DNA from: JAWVFN01 sp963696625
GTDB taxonomy: Bacteria > Actinomycetota > Thermoleophilia > Solirubrobacterales > 70-9
Assembly (NCBI GenBank): GCA_963696625.1
Contig: CAVOKZ010000051.1
Location: forward strand, 1-42,578
Length of the DNA stretch: 42,578 bases
Direction: 5' to 3'
In this document: positions 34,965-42,578 of the stretch, one piece after another
How the letters are laid out: each line of letters begins with the position of its first letter
Numbering within the stretch: the first letter of the stretch is position 1
The notes under the pieces: model-generated
Database searches by the model: none
The model's input: only the letters and a program-made list of their open reading frames with translations
What the model was told of the DNA's origin: nothing
Translations under genes and position numbers: made by a program

Positions 34965-34994
34965 ATAATCCAAATTATGATAATGCAGATTATA
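34965..34994 (-). promoter_or_regulatory. Promoter with two tandem palindromic operator-like repeats
   Basis: Two imperfect palindromes, ATAATCCAAATTAT (34965-34978) and ATAATGCAGATTAT (34980-34993), agree at 12 of 14 positions and are 15 bases apart. They form an AT-rich island in GC-rich DNA. On the gene strand the upstream repeat includes a perfect TATAAT (34989-34994), preceded after 15 bases by TTGTAA. The repeats therefore cover the -10 box and likely start site of the ATPase gene, whose ATG follows 4 bases after the second repeat. This is the expected design for tight repression, possibly by the ATPase itself. Confidence 0.6.
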
Positions 34995-35009
34995 GGATGA
35001 GGACGGGAC

Positions 35010-35213
35010 TTACAATGACCAATTGGCTCCCATGTTGAGCAGAAGATCGATCCGCTGGAAGCGCTGTGCGAGTAGCCGGATCGTTCCGAACTCGAGCTCG
35101 AGACCCTCGGGGTCGAGGTAGGCAATGACCAGCGCGTTCGCCGGGATCGGTGCCACCAAGGCTTCGACGTGGGCGGGATCGCTGGCGTTGCCGCGCCGGA
35201 TGCAGACGTCCTC
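35010..35213 (-). pseudogene. Fragment of a tcmP-like (three-Cys-motif partner) gene
   Basis: One minus-strand frame encodes 67 residues with EDVCIRRGNASDPAHVEALV, PANALVIAYLDPEGLELEFG and RFQRIDLLLNMGANW before a stop. ALVIAYLDPEGL followed by an R.DLLLN segment is the central signature of TcmP, a methyltransferase-like partner of DUF5131 proteins. The N-terminal SAM-loop region and the C-terminus are missing, and no start is available. It ends within the promoter region of the ATPase gene, so the ATPase insertion probably cut it. In the remaining 35214-35317 I see only a 24-codon frame without recognisable similarity. Confidence 0.52.
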
Positions 35214-35317
35214 ACGGGATCGTCCACTTGCCCGTCATCGCCCCGGAGACAGTGTTGGCGTACTGGGCGGCGTTCGTCGGGTCTTTATCTCACCCAGATG
35301 CGTTCAAGGGTCTACGC

Positions 35318-36271
35318 CTAACCGGCTACGGAGGAGGCCTGGAAGCTCTCGATCGTGCGCTCCAGGCCATCGCGGAGTGGCACCTCGGCCTCGAACCCGA
35401 AGCGCTCGCGGGCACGGCTGACGTCGAGGTAGCGCTTCGGCTGGCCGTCGGGCATCGACGCGTCCCAGACGGTCTCGCCCTCGAAGCCGACGAGCTCGGA
35501 GATCGTCTCCGCCAGCTCGCGGATCTTGGTCTCGACGCCGTTGCCGATGTTGACCGGATCGGACGAGTCGTAGCGCTCGGCCGCGAGGATCAGCGCCCGC
35601 GCCGCGTCGTCGACATAGAGGAACTCGCGGGAGGGCTCGCCGGTCCCCCACAGCGTCACCTGCTCGCCCGCGTCCTCGGCGGCGACGTACTTGTGGATCA
35701 TCGCGGCGATCACGTGCGAGTCCTCGAGGTCGAAGTTGTCGTCGGGGCCATAGAGGTTGGCGATCACCGGCACGCACGAGTCGAGCCCGTACTGGCGCCG
35801 GTAGGCGTCTGAGAGGACGAGCAGCATCCGCTTCGCCAGCCCGTAGGGCGCGTTCGATTCCTCGGGGTAGCCGTTCCAGATCTCGTCCTCGGAGAAGGGG
35901 ACCGGTGTGAACTTCGGATAGGCGCAGACCGAGCAGGCCGCGACGAGCTTGGCGACGCCGAGCTCGCGGCAGGCCTCGAACACGTTGAGCCCCATCGCGG
36001 TGTTGTCGTGGCCGAGCGGGCCCGGGTTGCGGCGGTTGTAGCCGATGCCGCCGACGTTGGCCGCGAGGTGGATGACGAGCTCGGCGCCGTCGAGGGCCTG
36101 TAGGCACGCCGCGCGGTCGCGCAGATCGTGCTCGCTCGAGCGGACGACGGTGACCTCGGCCCCGAGCTGCTCGGCCAGCCTCACGGTGGGCTTGCCGAGG
36201 AAGCCGGCGCCGCCGGTGACGACGACGCGGCGGCCCGACCAGAATTCCGGGCTGGGGGTGGCGTTCGCCAT
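35318..36271 (-). CDS. NAD-dependent epimerase, GDP-L-fucose synthase-like
   Basis: The ~317-residue extended SDR has VVVTGGAGFLGKPTVRLAEQ, VIHLAANVGGIGYNRRNPGP, the catalytic region CSVCAYPKFTPVPFSEDEIW, and PYGLAKRMLLVLSDAYRRQY with the YxxxK motif. LWGTGEPSREFLYVDDAARA is typical of WcaG/Fcl. With the GDP-mannose 4,6-dehydratase 4 kb away it could make GDP-L-fucose or a related 6-deoxyhexose. The catalytic Ser-x-x-x-Tyr is slightly unusual (CSVCAYP), so an epimerase or reductase of another sugar is possible. The open frame begins upstream, but I choose the ATG at 36271 (MANATPSPEF), because the next gene starts divergently at 36319. Confidence 0.85.
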   Translation of the reverse strand: MANATPSPEFWSGRRVVVTGGAGFLGKPTVRLAEQLGAEVTVVRSSEHDLRDRAACLQALDGAELVIHLAANVGGIGYNRRNPGPLGHDNTAMGLNVFEACRELGVAKLVAACSVCAYPKFTPVPFSEDEIWNGYPEESNAPYGLAKRMLLVLSDAYRRQYGLDSCVPVIANLYGPDDNFDLEDSHVIAAMIHKYVAAEDAGEQVTLWGTGEPSREFLYVDDAARALILAAERYDSSDPVNIGNGVETKIRELAETISELVGFEGETVWDASMPDGQPKRYLDVSRARERFGFEAEVPLRDGLERTIESFQASSVAG

Positions 36272-36318
36272 CGGTGAAGGGTATCTGCCGGCGTTTCGCG
36301 CCATCCTGTCGCCCACGA

Positions 36319-37548
36319 ATGGAGCGCCCACTGCGGATCTGCATCGATGCGCGCCTCGGCAGCGGCGAGTTCGGCGGTGTCGAGCAGGTCGTGATCGGCC
36401 TCGGCTCAGCGCTCTCGGAGCTCACCGACGGCGACGAGCAGTACTTCTTCCTCACCCACGCCGAGCGCGAGGGGTGGATCCGGCCCTACCTCTCGGGACC
36501 CTGCGAAGTGCTGCACACGCGGCGCAGCCGCCCGAACCGCTTCCTGCGCCGCGCCGCGCGCGCGGCGGCAGACCTCGCCTTCAGCCCGCGCTTCGCGCTG
36601 CTGCCCAGCGACGGCACGGTGGAGCACGGCGAGATCGACGTCGTCCACTTCCCGTTCCAGGACGCCTTCCTCACCGACGTGCCGAGCGTCTACCAGCCGC
36701 ACGACCTCCAGCACATCCACCTCCCCGAGCTCTTCACCGAAGCCCAGATCGCGCGACGCGAACGCATCTACCGCACCCACTGCGCCCGCGCCGAGCTGGT
36801 GGTCTCGATGACCGACTGGGGCCGGCGCGACCTGATCTCCAGCTACGGGCTCGCCGAGGAGAAGGTGGCGGTTGTCCCGGGCGGATCGGTGCTCGAGGAC
36901 TACCCGAAGCCCACGGCCGATGACCTCGCGGCGCTCCGCTCGCGGCTCGGGCTGCCCGGGGGCTTCCTCCTCTACCCCGCCCAGACCTGGCCGCACAAGA
37001 ATCACCTGCGGCTGCTCGACGCGCTCGCCGTGATCCGCGACCGCGACGGGATCTCGGTGCCGCTCGTCTGCCCCGGCCGCCAGACCGAGCACTTCGCCGC
37101 GATCGAGGCGAGGATGCGGGAGCTCGACCTCGCCGAGACGACGCGATTCCCGGGCTTCGTCAGCCCGCTCGAGCTGCGCGGGCTGTACGAGCTCGCGACC
37201 GGGCTCGTGTTCCCGAGCCGCTTCGAGGGCTGGGGCCTGCCGGTCTGCGAGGCGTGGTCGGCGGGGCTGCCGATCGCGAGCTCGACCGCGACCGGCCTCC
37301 CGGGCCTGGTCGACGGCGCCGGGCTGCTCTTCGACCCCGACGACACAGCCGAGATCGCCGACGCCGCCGCCCGCCTCTGGACTGACCCGGACACCCGGTC
37401 CGAGCTCGCAGCCGCGGGGCGCGAGCGCGGCGAGCGCTTCGGCTTCGACCACGCGGCGCGGCTTTTCCGCGCCCACTACCGCCGCATCGATGGGCGACCG
37501 CTGTCAGAGGAAGACCGTATCCTTCTCGCCAATCCGCCCCTCGCCTGA
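36319..37548 (+). CDS. GT4-family glycosyltransferase
   Basis: The 409-residue GT-B enzyme has an N-terminal RICIDARLGSGEFGGVEQVV glycine loop, LYPAQTWPHKNHLRLLDALA (nucleotide-sugar side of the second Rossmann domain) and the EX7E-type motif FPSRFEGWGLPVCEAWSAGL with PIASS. It probably adds a sugar to a lipid-linked glycan at the inner membrane face. Donor and linkage are unknown. The start is ATG, divergent from the epimerase over 47 bases. It begins a run of genes that continues to the right end with spacing of 1-16 bases or overlaps, so an operon is likely. Confidence 0.9.
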   Translation: MERPLRICIDARLGSGEFGGVEQVVIGLGSALSELTDGDEQYFFLTHAEREGWIRPYLSGPCEVLHTRRSRPNRFLRRAARAAADLAFSPRFALLPSDGTVEHGEIDVVHFPFQDAFLTDVPSVYQPHDLQHIHLPELFTEAQIARRERIYRTHCARAELVVSMTDWGRRDLISSYGLAEEKVAVVPGGSVLEDYPKPTADDLAALRSRLGLPGGFLLYPAQTWPHKNHLRLLDALAVIRDRDGISVPLVCPGRQTEHFAAIEARMRELDLAETTRFPGFVSPLELRGLYELATGLVFPSRFEGWGLPVCEAWSAGLPIASSTATGLPGLVDGAGLLFDPDDTAEIADAAARLWTDPDTRSELAAAGRERGERFGFDHAARLFRAHYRRIDGRPLSEEDRILLANPPLA

Positions 37549-37563
37549 CCGGGCCGGCCCTAG

Positions 37564-37872
37564 ATGGACACCCTTTCAACCGAAAAGCGCCTGCTGTTCG
37601 CCGTCAAGCGAGTGCTGTCCGCGCTCGGCGCTCGCCTGCGGCGCGCGCTCGGCAGCGTCTTTCAGCTCGTTGCCCACGACCAGCTCGGCGACCTCAGCCG
37701 CCAGACCCAGCGGCTGAGCTCGGCCTCGGTCGAGTCCGTCACCTATCTCGGCTCAGAGCTCCGGGCGCTCGACCAGCGCCTCTCGCGGATGGAGGACGAG
37801 ATCGCGGCGCTGCGGGCGCTGCTCGAGCAATCCGCTGAGGAGAAGACCACCTCCGGTCCCTCCGCGGGCTGA
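37564..37872 (+). CDS. Small coiled-coil protein in the glycosyltransferase operon
   Basis: The 102-residue protein starts with an amphipathic basic helix (LLFAVKRVLSALGARLRRAL) that could lie on a membrane surface, then a coiled coil (LGSELRALDQRLSRMEDEIA and ALRALLEQ). No enzyme motif is visible. It lies 15 bases after one glycosyltransferase and one base before the next, so a scaffolding or chain-length/assembly role is possible; this is inference. I do not recognise a family. Confidence 0.6.
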   Translation: MDTLSTEKRLLFAVKRVLSALGARLRRALGSVFQLVAHDQLGDLSRQTQRLSSASVESVTYLGSELRALDQRLSRMEDEIAALRALLEQSAEEKTTSGPSAG

Positions 37873-37873
37873 G

Positions 37874-40252
37874 ATGGGCATCGAGCAGGGCTCCGTCTGG
37901 CTCGACGCGCGGGGCACCCAGAGCGTCGGCCACGCCGAGCGCGGCATAGCCAGATACGTCGCCGAGCAAGCCGAGGCGCTGCTCGAGATCGCGCCCGAGC
38001 TGATCGGCTGGGTCGGCCTCAACCCGGCGATGCCGACGCCGCCGTCGATCGACCCGCTGATCGGCAGCGACCGCCTCACCTGGCAGAGCAAGGCACAGCC
38101 GGCGGGCCGCAAGGCGCCGCCGATCTACCACGTGATGTCGCCGTTCGAGGCCGACCTCAGCCTCGACGACATCTGGCCGGCCTGGATCCGCGACTCCGAC
38201 AGCCGCCTCGTCGTCACCCTCTACGACCTGATCCCGCTGATGATGCGCGAGCGCTACCTCGCCGACTGGGGCTCGTGGGCGACGGCGTGGGTCGCGCGCC
38301 TCGGCCTGACCCGCTCGGCGCACCAGGTGCTGACGATCTCCCGGCAGACCGCCGAGGACGCGATGGAGCACCTGAAGATCCCCGAGGAGCGGATCACCGT
38401 GATCGACTCGGGCGTCTCCGACCACCACGCCTCGCTGGTCGGCTCGCGCGCCGAGGGCTCCTCGATCGTGCGCGCCGCCTACCCGAAGATCCGCCCCGGC
38501 TTCCTGCTCTACGTCGGCGGCACCGACTACCGCAAGAACCTCGAGGGCACGATCCGCGCCTACAGCGAGCTGCCGCCGGCGCTTCGGGCCCAGCACCAGC
38601 TCGTGATCGCCTGCAACCTGCCGCTGCTGCGGCGCTTCAACCTTCGCGCCTTCGCCCGCGGCCTCGGGGTCGAGCCCGGCCGCCTGGTGCTGACCGGATT
38701 CGTCTCCGACCGCGAGCTGGCCGCGCTCTACCGCAGCTGCGAGCTGTTCGTCTTCCCATCGCTCTACGAAGGCGCGGGCCTGCCGATCCTCGAGGCGATG
38801 TCGTGCGGGGCGCCGGTCGCCGCCAGCGGCGTCTCGGCGATGCCCGAGCTGCTCGGCGACATGGAGGCGACCTTTGACCCGAACGATCCGAGCGACATGG
38901 CGCGCTGTCTGCGCGAGGTGCTGGAGACGCCGGGCAAGCTCGAGGCGCTGCGCGAGCGCTCGAGCCGGCGGGTCGCGATCTACACCTGGAAGCGGGTCGC
39001 CGAGCGCACGATCACCGGCTACGAGCGCGCGATGGAGATCCCGCTCGAAACCAAGCCGTCGGTTCGCAGTGGCCGCCGGACGCAGCGCCAAAAGCACCTG
39101 GCGGTGATCACGCCCTGGCCCCCCGACCCCTCGCCCGCCGCGGCCCACAGCAAGCGGCTGGTCTCCGAGCTGAGCGAGTACGCGGCGGTCGACGTGATCG
39201 TCGCCGGCGACCCCGCGGTCGAATACGACCGCTCGCTCGAGCCCCGGGTCCAGATCCGGCCCGACTCCGACTTCGCCTGGATGCACGAGCTGGCCGACTA
39301 CGAAAGCTGCCTGTTCGTGCTCGGCGGCTCCAGCGATCACCTGCACGCGCTCGAGGGATCGATCAACGTCCCCGGCGTCGTGCTCGCCCACGACGTGCGC
39401 CTGCTCGGGCTCTACGAGGATCTCGGTCGCGAGCGCTTCCCGTACGAGCAGCAGTGGCTCGAGCGCAAGCTGATCGAGCTCTACGGCGGGCGGATGCCGA
39501 GCGACTTCCTCAAGCGGCTGCCGTTCGACACTCCGCAGGCAAAGCAGCGGGTGACGATGACCCAGGAGGTCCAGGCCCACGCCAGGCAGGTCCTGGTTCA
39601 CTCGCGCCACCAGGCCGAGCTTCTGCGGATCGAGCAGCCCAGCGAGGCGGCCGCGGCCGAGGTCGTGCCCCACGGCATCCCCTCCGCGGTGATCCGCAAC
39701 GGCGCCCGCCCGCACGGTGAGCCGTTCGTGCTCGGCTTCAAGACCGAAGGTGAGTGGCCGCGGCTGCTGGAGGCGTTCGCCGAGCTCTTCGGTGAGCAGC
39801 CGGATGCGAGGCTGAAGCTGATCGCCGCCTTCTCCGAGGCGGAGCATGCCGCGGTCGCCGAGATGGCGGGTCGTCTCGGAATCGGAGAGGCGGTCACTCT
39901 CAGCGGGCGGCTCAATCAGGAAAGCTACCGGCGGCTGCTCGAGACCGCCGACCTCGCGGTCCACCTCGGAACCGATGCCAACGGCGGCGCCGCGTCGGAG
40001 GCGATCTGCGATTGCGTCGGCGCCAGGGTCCCGGTGATCGCCTCGGCGATCGGCTGGGCCGCGGAGCTGCCTTCGGGCGTGGTGATGACCGTGCCGACCG
40101 ACTGCTCGGCCGCCGGCCTCGCCAACCGGATGCGCTCGATCCTCGACGACGAGCCCCTGAGCGACGGGATCCGCGAGGCGCAGGACGCGTACGCGACCGA
40201 GAACTCGTTCGCCCGCGTCGCCGAGCGCTACGCGGAGCTGCTGTCCCTGTGA
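37874..40252 (+). CDS. Tandem two-module GT4 glycosyltransferase
   Basis: The 792-residue protein consists of two GT-B modules. Module one (about 1-395) is complete: WLDARGTQSVGHAERGIARY, VTLYDLIPLMMRERYLADW, LLYVGGTDYRKNLEGTIRAY and the EX7E motif FPSLYEGAGLPILEAMSCGA. Module two (about 410-792) starts HLAVITPWPPDPSPAAAHSK and keeps the outline (AHARQVLVHSRHQAELLRIE, GFKTEGEWPRLLEAF). Its EX7E region is weakened to TDANGGAASEAICDCVGARV, with only one of the two glutamates. One active and one degenerate or differently specific transferase is the likely reading. Such tandem enzymes often build repeat units of exported polysaccharides. ATG start, one base after the coiled-coil gene. Confidence 0.88.
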   Translation: MGIEQGSVWLDARGTQSVGHAERGIARYVAEQAEALLEIAPELIGWVGLNPAMPTPPSIDPLIGSDRLTWQSKAQPAGRKAPPIYHVMSPFEADLSLDDIWPAWIRDSDSRLVVTLYDLIPLMMRERYLADWGSWATAWVARLGLTRSAHQVLTISRQTAEDAMEHLKIPEERITVIDSGVSDHHASLVGSRAEGSSIVRAAYPKIRPGFLLYVGGTDYRKNLEGTIRAYSELPPALRAQHQLVIACNLPLLRRFNLRAFARGLGVEPGRLVLTGFVSDRELAALYRSCELFVFPSLYEGAGLPILEAMSCGAPVAASGVSAMPELLGDMEATFDPNDPSDMARCLREVLETPGKLEALRERSSRRVAIYTWKRVAERTITGYERAMEIPLETKPSVRSGRRTQRQKHLAVITPWPPDPSPAAAHSKRLVSELSEYAAVDVIVAGDPAVEYDRSLEPRVQIRPDSDFAWMHELADYESCLFVLGGSSDHLHALEGSINVPGVVLAHDVRLLGLYEDLGRERFPYEQQWLERKLIELYGGRMPSDFLKRLPFDTPQAKQRVTMTQEVQAHARQVLVHSRHQAELLRIEQPSEAAAAEVVPHGIPSAVIRNGARPHGEPFVLGFKTEGEWPRLLEAFAELFGEQPDARLKLIAAFSEAEHAAVAEMAGRLGIGEAVTLSGRLNQESYRRLLETADLAVHLGTDANGGAASEAICDCVGARVPVIASAIGWAAELPSGVVMTVPTDCSAAGLANRMRSILDDEPLSDGIREAQDAYATENSFARVAERYAELLSL

Positions 40253-41211
40253 AGCGCGCCCTGATCACCGGGATCAGCGGTCAGGACGGCAGCTACCTCG
40301 CCGAGCTGCTGCTCGAGAAGGGCTACGAGGTCCACGGGCTCGTCCGCGGCTCCGCCGACCGCACCCCCGAGCGCCTCGAGGCCATCGCGGAGAAGCTCAC
40401 GCTGCATCCCGGCGATCTTCTCGACGAGACGTCGCTGATGGCCGTCCTCAACGCCAGCAAGCCCGACGAGATCTACAACCTCGCGGCGATGTCCTCGGTC
40501 GCCGAGTCCTGGAAGCTCGCCGTGGCGACCGCCGAGTACACCGCGGTCGGCGTCACGCGCTTGCTCGAGGGCATCCGCGAGGTCTGCCCCGAGGCGCGCT
40601 TCTACCAGGCTTCCTCGTCGGAGATGTTCGGCCGGGCGCGCGAGACGCCGCAGAGCGAGCGCACGCCGTTCTACCCGCGCAGCCCTTACGGCGTCGCCAA
40701 GGTCTACGGCCACTTCATCACCGTCAACTACCGCGAGAGCTTCGGGCTGCACGCCAGCTCGGGGATCCTCTTCAACCACGAGTCGCCGCGCCGCGGAGAC
40801 GCCTTCGTCACCCGCCGCATCAGCCAGGGAGTCGCGGCGATCAAGCTCGGCAAGACCGACGAGCTGGTGCTCGGCAACCTCGACGTCAAGCGCGACTGGG
40901 GCTACGCCAAGGAGTACGTCGAGGCGATGTGGCTGATGCTCCAGCAGGACGAGCCCGACGACTACGTGATCGGCTCCGGCGCCTCGCACTCGGTGCGCGA
41001 CATGGTCGACGCGGCGTTCGCCTGCGTCGGGCTCGAGGCCGAGAACCACGTCAGGATCGATCCGGCGCTGGTGAGGCCCGCCGACATCGACGAGCTCGTC
41101 GCCGATCCGACCAAGGCCCGGGAGAAATTGGGCTGGCAGGCGGAGACGTCATTTGAGGAAGTGGTCGAGATGCTGGTCAAGTCGGACCTCGAAGCGCTCC
41201 AGAACGCCTAG
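40249..41211 (+). CDS. gmd: GDP-mannose 4,6-dehydratase
   Basis: The 320-residue extended SDR converts GDP-mannose to GDP-4-keto-6-deoxymannose. It shows ALITGISGQDGSYLAELLLE, EIYNLAAMSSVAESWK, QASSSEMFGRARETPQSE, YPRSPYGVAKVYGHFITVNY with YxxxK, GILFNHESPRRGDAFVTRRI and LGNLDVKRDWGYAKEYVEAM, all diagnostic for Gmd. The start is the GTG at 40249 (VKRALITG), overlapping the previous stop in a GTGA. The epimerase at 35318-36271 could use its product. The open frame runs upstream into the glycosyltransferase but has no homology there. Confidence 0.94.
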   Translation: MKRALITGISGQDGSYLAELLLEKGYEVHGLVRGSADRTPERLEAIAEKLTLHPGDLLDETSLMAVLNASKPDEIYNLAAMSSVAESWKLAVATAEYTAVGVTRLLEGIREVCPEARFYQASSSEMFGRARETPQSERTPFYPRSPYGVAKVYGHFITVNYRESFGLHASSGILFNHESPRRGDAFVTRRISQGVAAIKLGKTDELVLGNLDVKRDWGYAKEYVEAMWLMLQQDEPDDYVIGSGASHSVRDMVDAAFACVGLEAENHVRIDPALVRPADIDELVADPTKAREKLGWQAETSFEEVVEMLVKSDLEALQNA

Positions 41212-41226
41212 CTACCCTCCTTCGCG

Positions 41227-42075
41227 ATGGCAACCGCCGAGGCCCATGCCCCGACAGCACCCGAGATCGTCCTCTCCCCGCCCAAGGGCTGGAACGCCCT
41301 GCGCCTCGGCGAGCTCTGGGCCTACCGCGAGCTGATCTATTTCCTCACCAAACGCGAGCTGCAGATTCGCTACAAGCAGAGCTTCTTCGGCATCGCCTGG
41401 GCGATCCTGCAACCGCTCGCCTTCGCCTTCATTTTTGCCCTCGTGCTTGGCACGATTCTCAATGCGGAGACCGAGATCCCTTACGTGCCGTTCGTGATCG
41501 CGGGCGTCGTGCCCTGGCTGTTCACGGCGCAGGCGATCACCGCCTCCTCGAGCAGCCTGGTCAAGGACGCTGACCTGATCTCCAAGGTCTACTTCCCGCG
41601 GCTGGCGCTGCCGCTCTCGCAGGCGCTCAACCTGCTGATCGACATGGCGCTGGCGTTCGCCGTGGTCTTCATCATCGCCTTCCTCTACGGCGTCACGATC
41701 CAGTGGACGTTCGTGCTCCTGCCGGCGTTCGTCCTGCTCGGGATCGTCACCACCTTTGCCCTCGGCACCCTGTTCGCCGCGGTCAACGTCAAGTACCGCG
41801 ACGTGCAGCTGGTGATGCCGATGCTCGTCCAGGTGATGTTCTTCGCCACCCCGATCTTCTACCCCGCGCAGCAGTTCGCGAAGGGGGACTGGATCTACGT
41901 CTACGCGCTCAACCCAATGGTCAGCGTGATCGAGGGCGTGCGCTGGTCGCTGTTCGGGACCGAGTTCATCGGCTGGGGGCCGCTCGCGGTCTCGGTCGGA
42001 TCCTGCCTGCTGCTCGTCGTCGTTGCGCTCGTCTACTTCCAGCGGACCGAGAAGTACTTCGCCGACATCGTATGA
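41227..42075 (+). CDS. wzm: ABC-2 polysaccharide exporter permease (Wzm-type)
   Basis: The 282-residue protein has six predicted transmembrane helices. The cytoplasmic N-terminus ends YFLTKRELQIRYKQSFFGIA, then WAILQPLAFAFIFALVLGTI; VPFVIAGVVPWLFTAQAIT and the conserved IFYPAQQF near the C-terminus are typical of O-antigen/teichoic acid exporters (Wzm/TagG). It would form the channel that moves the lipid-linked glycan across the membrane. The start is ATG, 15 bases after gmd. It is coupled to the ATPase gene by ATGA (42072-42075). Confidence 0.92.
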   Translation: MATAEAHAPTAPEIVLSPPKGWNALRLGELWAYRELIYFLTKRELQIRYKQSFFGIAWAILQPLAFAFIFALVLGTILNAETEIPYVPFVIAGVVPWLFTAQAITASSSSLVKDADLISKVYFPRLALPLSQALNLLIDMALAFAVVFIIAFLYGVTIQWTFVLLPAFVLLGIVTTFALGTLFAAVNVKYRDVQLVMPMLVQVMFFATPIFYPAQQFAKGDWIYVYALNPMVSVIEGVRWSLFGTEFIGWGPLAVSVGSCLLLVVVALVYFQRTEKYFADIV

Positions 42076-42578
42076 ACACCGACGCCGCAATCGAGATCAA
42101 TGGGCTGGGCAAGCGCTTCGACATCGGCGCCGAGGAGCCCGCCGGCTACGACCTGCTCACCGAGACGATCAGGCGCCGCATCCGCACCCTCGGGCGGCGG
42201 CCGAAGCCGCGCGAGTTCTGGGCGCTGCGCGACGTCAGCTTCGACGTCAAACACGGCGAGACGATGGGGATCATCGGCCACAACGGCGCCGGCAAGTCGA
42301 CGCTGCTCAAGGTGCTCTCCCAGATCACGCCGCCGACCGAGGGTGAGGCGCGGATCCGCGGCCGGGTCGGCGCGCTGCTTGAGGTCGGCACCGGCTTTCA
42401 CCCGGAGCTGACCGGGCGCGAGAACGTCTTCCTCAACGGCGCGATCCTCAACATGAGGAGGGCCGAGATCCAGAGCAAGTTCGACGAGATCGTCGAGTTC
42501 GCCGATATCGGCCCGTTCATCGACACCCCGGTCAAGCGCTACTCGAGCGGCATGCAGCTGCGGCTCGCCTTCTCGGTC
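42072..42578 (+). CDS. wzt: ABC exporter ATPase (Wzt-type), partial at window end
   Basis: The 169 codons present, in frame to the last base, encode the first part of the nucleotide-binding domain. INGLGKRFDIGAEEPAGYDL is followed by the Walker A GIIGHNGAGKSTLLKVLSQI, the Q-loop-side GALLEVGTGFHPELTGRENV, typical of Wzt/TagH, and the ABC signature RYSSGMQLRLAFS. Walker B and any C-terminal carbohydrate-binding domain lie beyond the window. Together with the permease it should power export of the polymer made by this locus. Confidence 0.94.
   Translation, partial: MNTDAAIEINGLGKRFDIGAEEPAGYDLLTETIRRRIRTLGRRPKPREFWALRDVSFDVKHGETMGIIGHNGAGKSTLLKVLSQITPPTEGEARIRGRVGALLEVGTGFHPELTGRENVFLNGAILNMRRAEIQSKFDEIVEFADIGPFIDTPVKRYSSGMQLRLAFSV

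Noticed and set aside
35214..35317. 24-codon minus-strand frame (DKDPTNAAQYANTVSGAMTG...)
   Set aside because: Too short, no start, and no similarity that I recognise; it may be another fragment of the tcmP/DUF5131 island.

Overview
The window looks like a chromosomal segment of a high-GC actinobacterium, most probably from the deep-branching class Thermoleophilia (Solirubrobacterales/Gaiellales-like). The reasons are very high GC in both coding and intergenic DNA, frequent GTG and TTG starts, many 1-4 base stop/start overlaps (GTGA, ATGA, TGATG, TAGTG), and a gene set in the order known around Mycobacterium tuberculosis Rv1003-Rv1024: rsmI, metG, tatD, rsmA/ksgA, ispE, glmU, prs, rplY, pth, mfd, mazG, eno, ftsB. 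The class assignment is inference; the gene identifications come from motifs.

Layout. 1-3510: a frameshifted flavin-monooxygenase remnant runs head-on into a truncated polytopic membrane gene, which follows its full-length paralogue. 3559-12569 (minus strand): a housekeeping block reading rplY, pth, a histidine-phosphatase stub, an enoyl-CoA hydratase-like gene, mfd (one frameshift), a PrsA/SurA-like foldase, mazG, eno and ftsB/divIC. 12603-18785: a UbiB/ABC1 kinase-like gene, a glycerophosphodiesterase, a lipoprotein, an MMPL transporter stub, prs, glmU (one frameshift), a small coiled-coil membrane protein, tRNA-Gln(TTG) and a secreted protein. 18786-27550: a PucR/CdaR-type regulator, a small membrane protein, a DedA-PAP2 fusion, ispE, rsmA, tatD, a secreted protein, metG, a second small coiled-coil membrane protein and rsmI. 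27550-32286: a ROK sugar kinase, an LCP cell-wall ligase, a third coiled-coil paralogue, an FmdB zinc ribbon, a small unknown protein and glyS.

32297-42578 is accessory. It is a surface-glycan locus with a GT2, a GDP-fucose-synthase-like epimerase, a GT4, a coiled-coil protein, a tandem two-module glycosyltransferase, GDP-mannose 4,6-dehydratase and a Wzm/Wzt-type ABC exporter that runs off the window. The locus is interrupted at 33.2-35.2 kb by a less GC-rich island. The island holds an AAA ATPase with a PD-(D/E)XK-like C-terminus and a palindromic repeat promoter, flanked by fragments of a DUF5131 gene and a tcmP-like gene.

The most unusual items are: (i) two intergenic structured-RNA candidates (20097-20204 and 30045-30212) sharing a conserved internal loop inside otherwise different, G-U-tolerant stems; (ii) three dispersed copies of a 73-79 residue coiled-coil plus C-terminal membrane-anchor protein; (iii) the dismantled tcmP/DUF5131 pair around the ATPase; (iv) two single-base insertions, in mfd and glmU, each at the centre of a palindrome with core GAGCTC. 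Several short gene fossils (monooxygenase, histidine phosphatase, MMPL transporter, tcmP, DUF5131) show that decayed or rearranged genes are common here, or that part of the sequence is misassembled.
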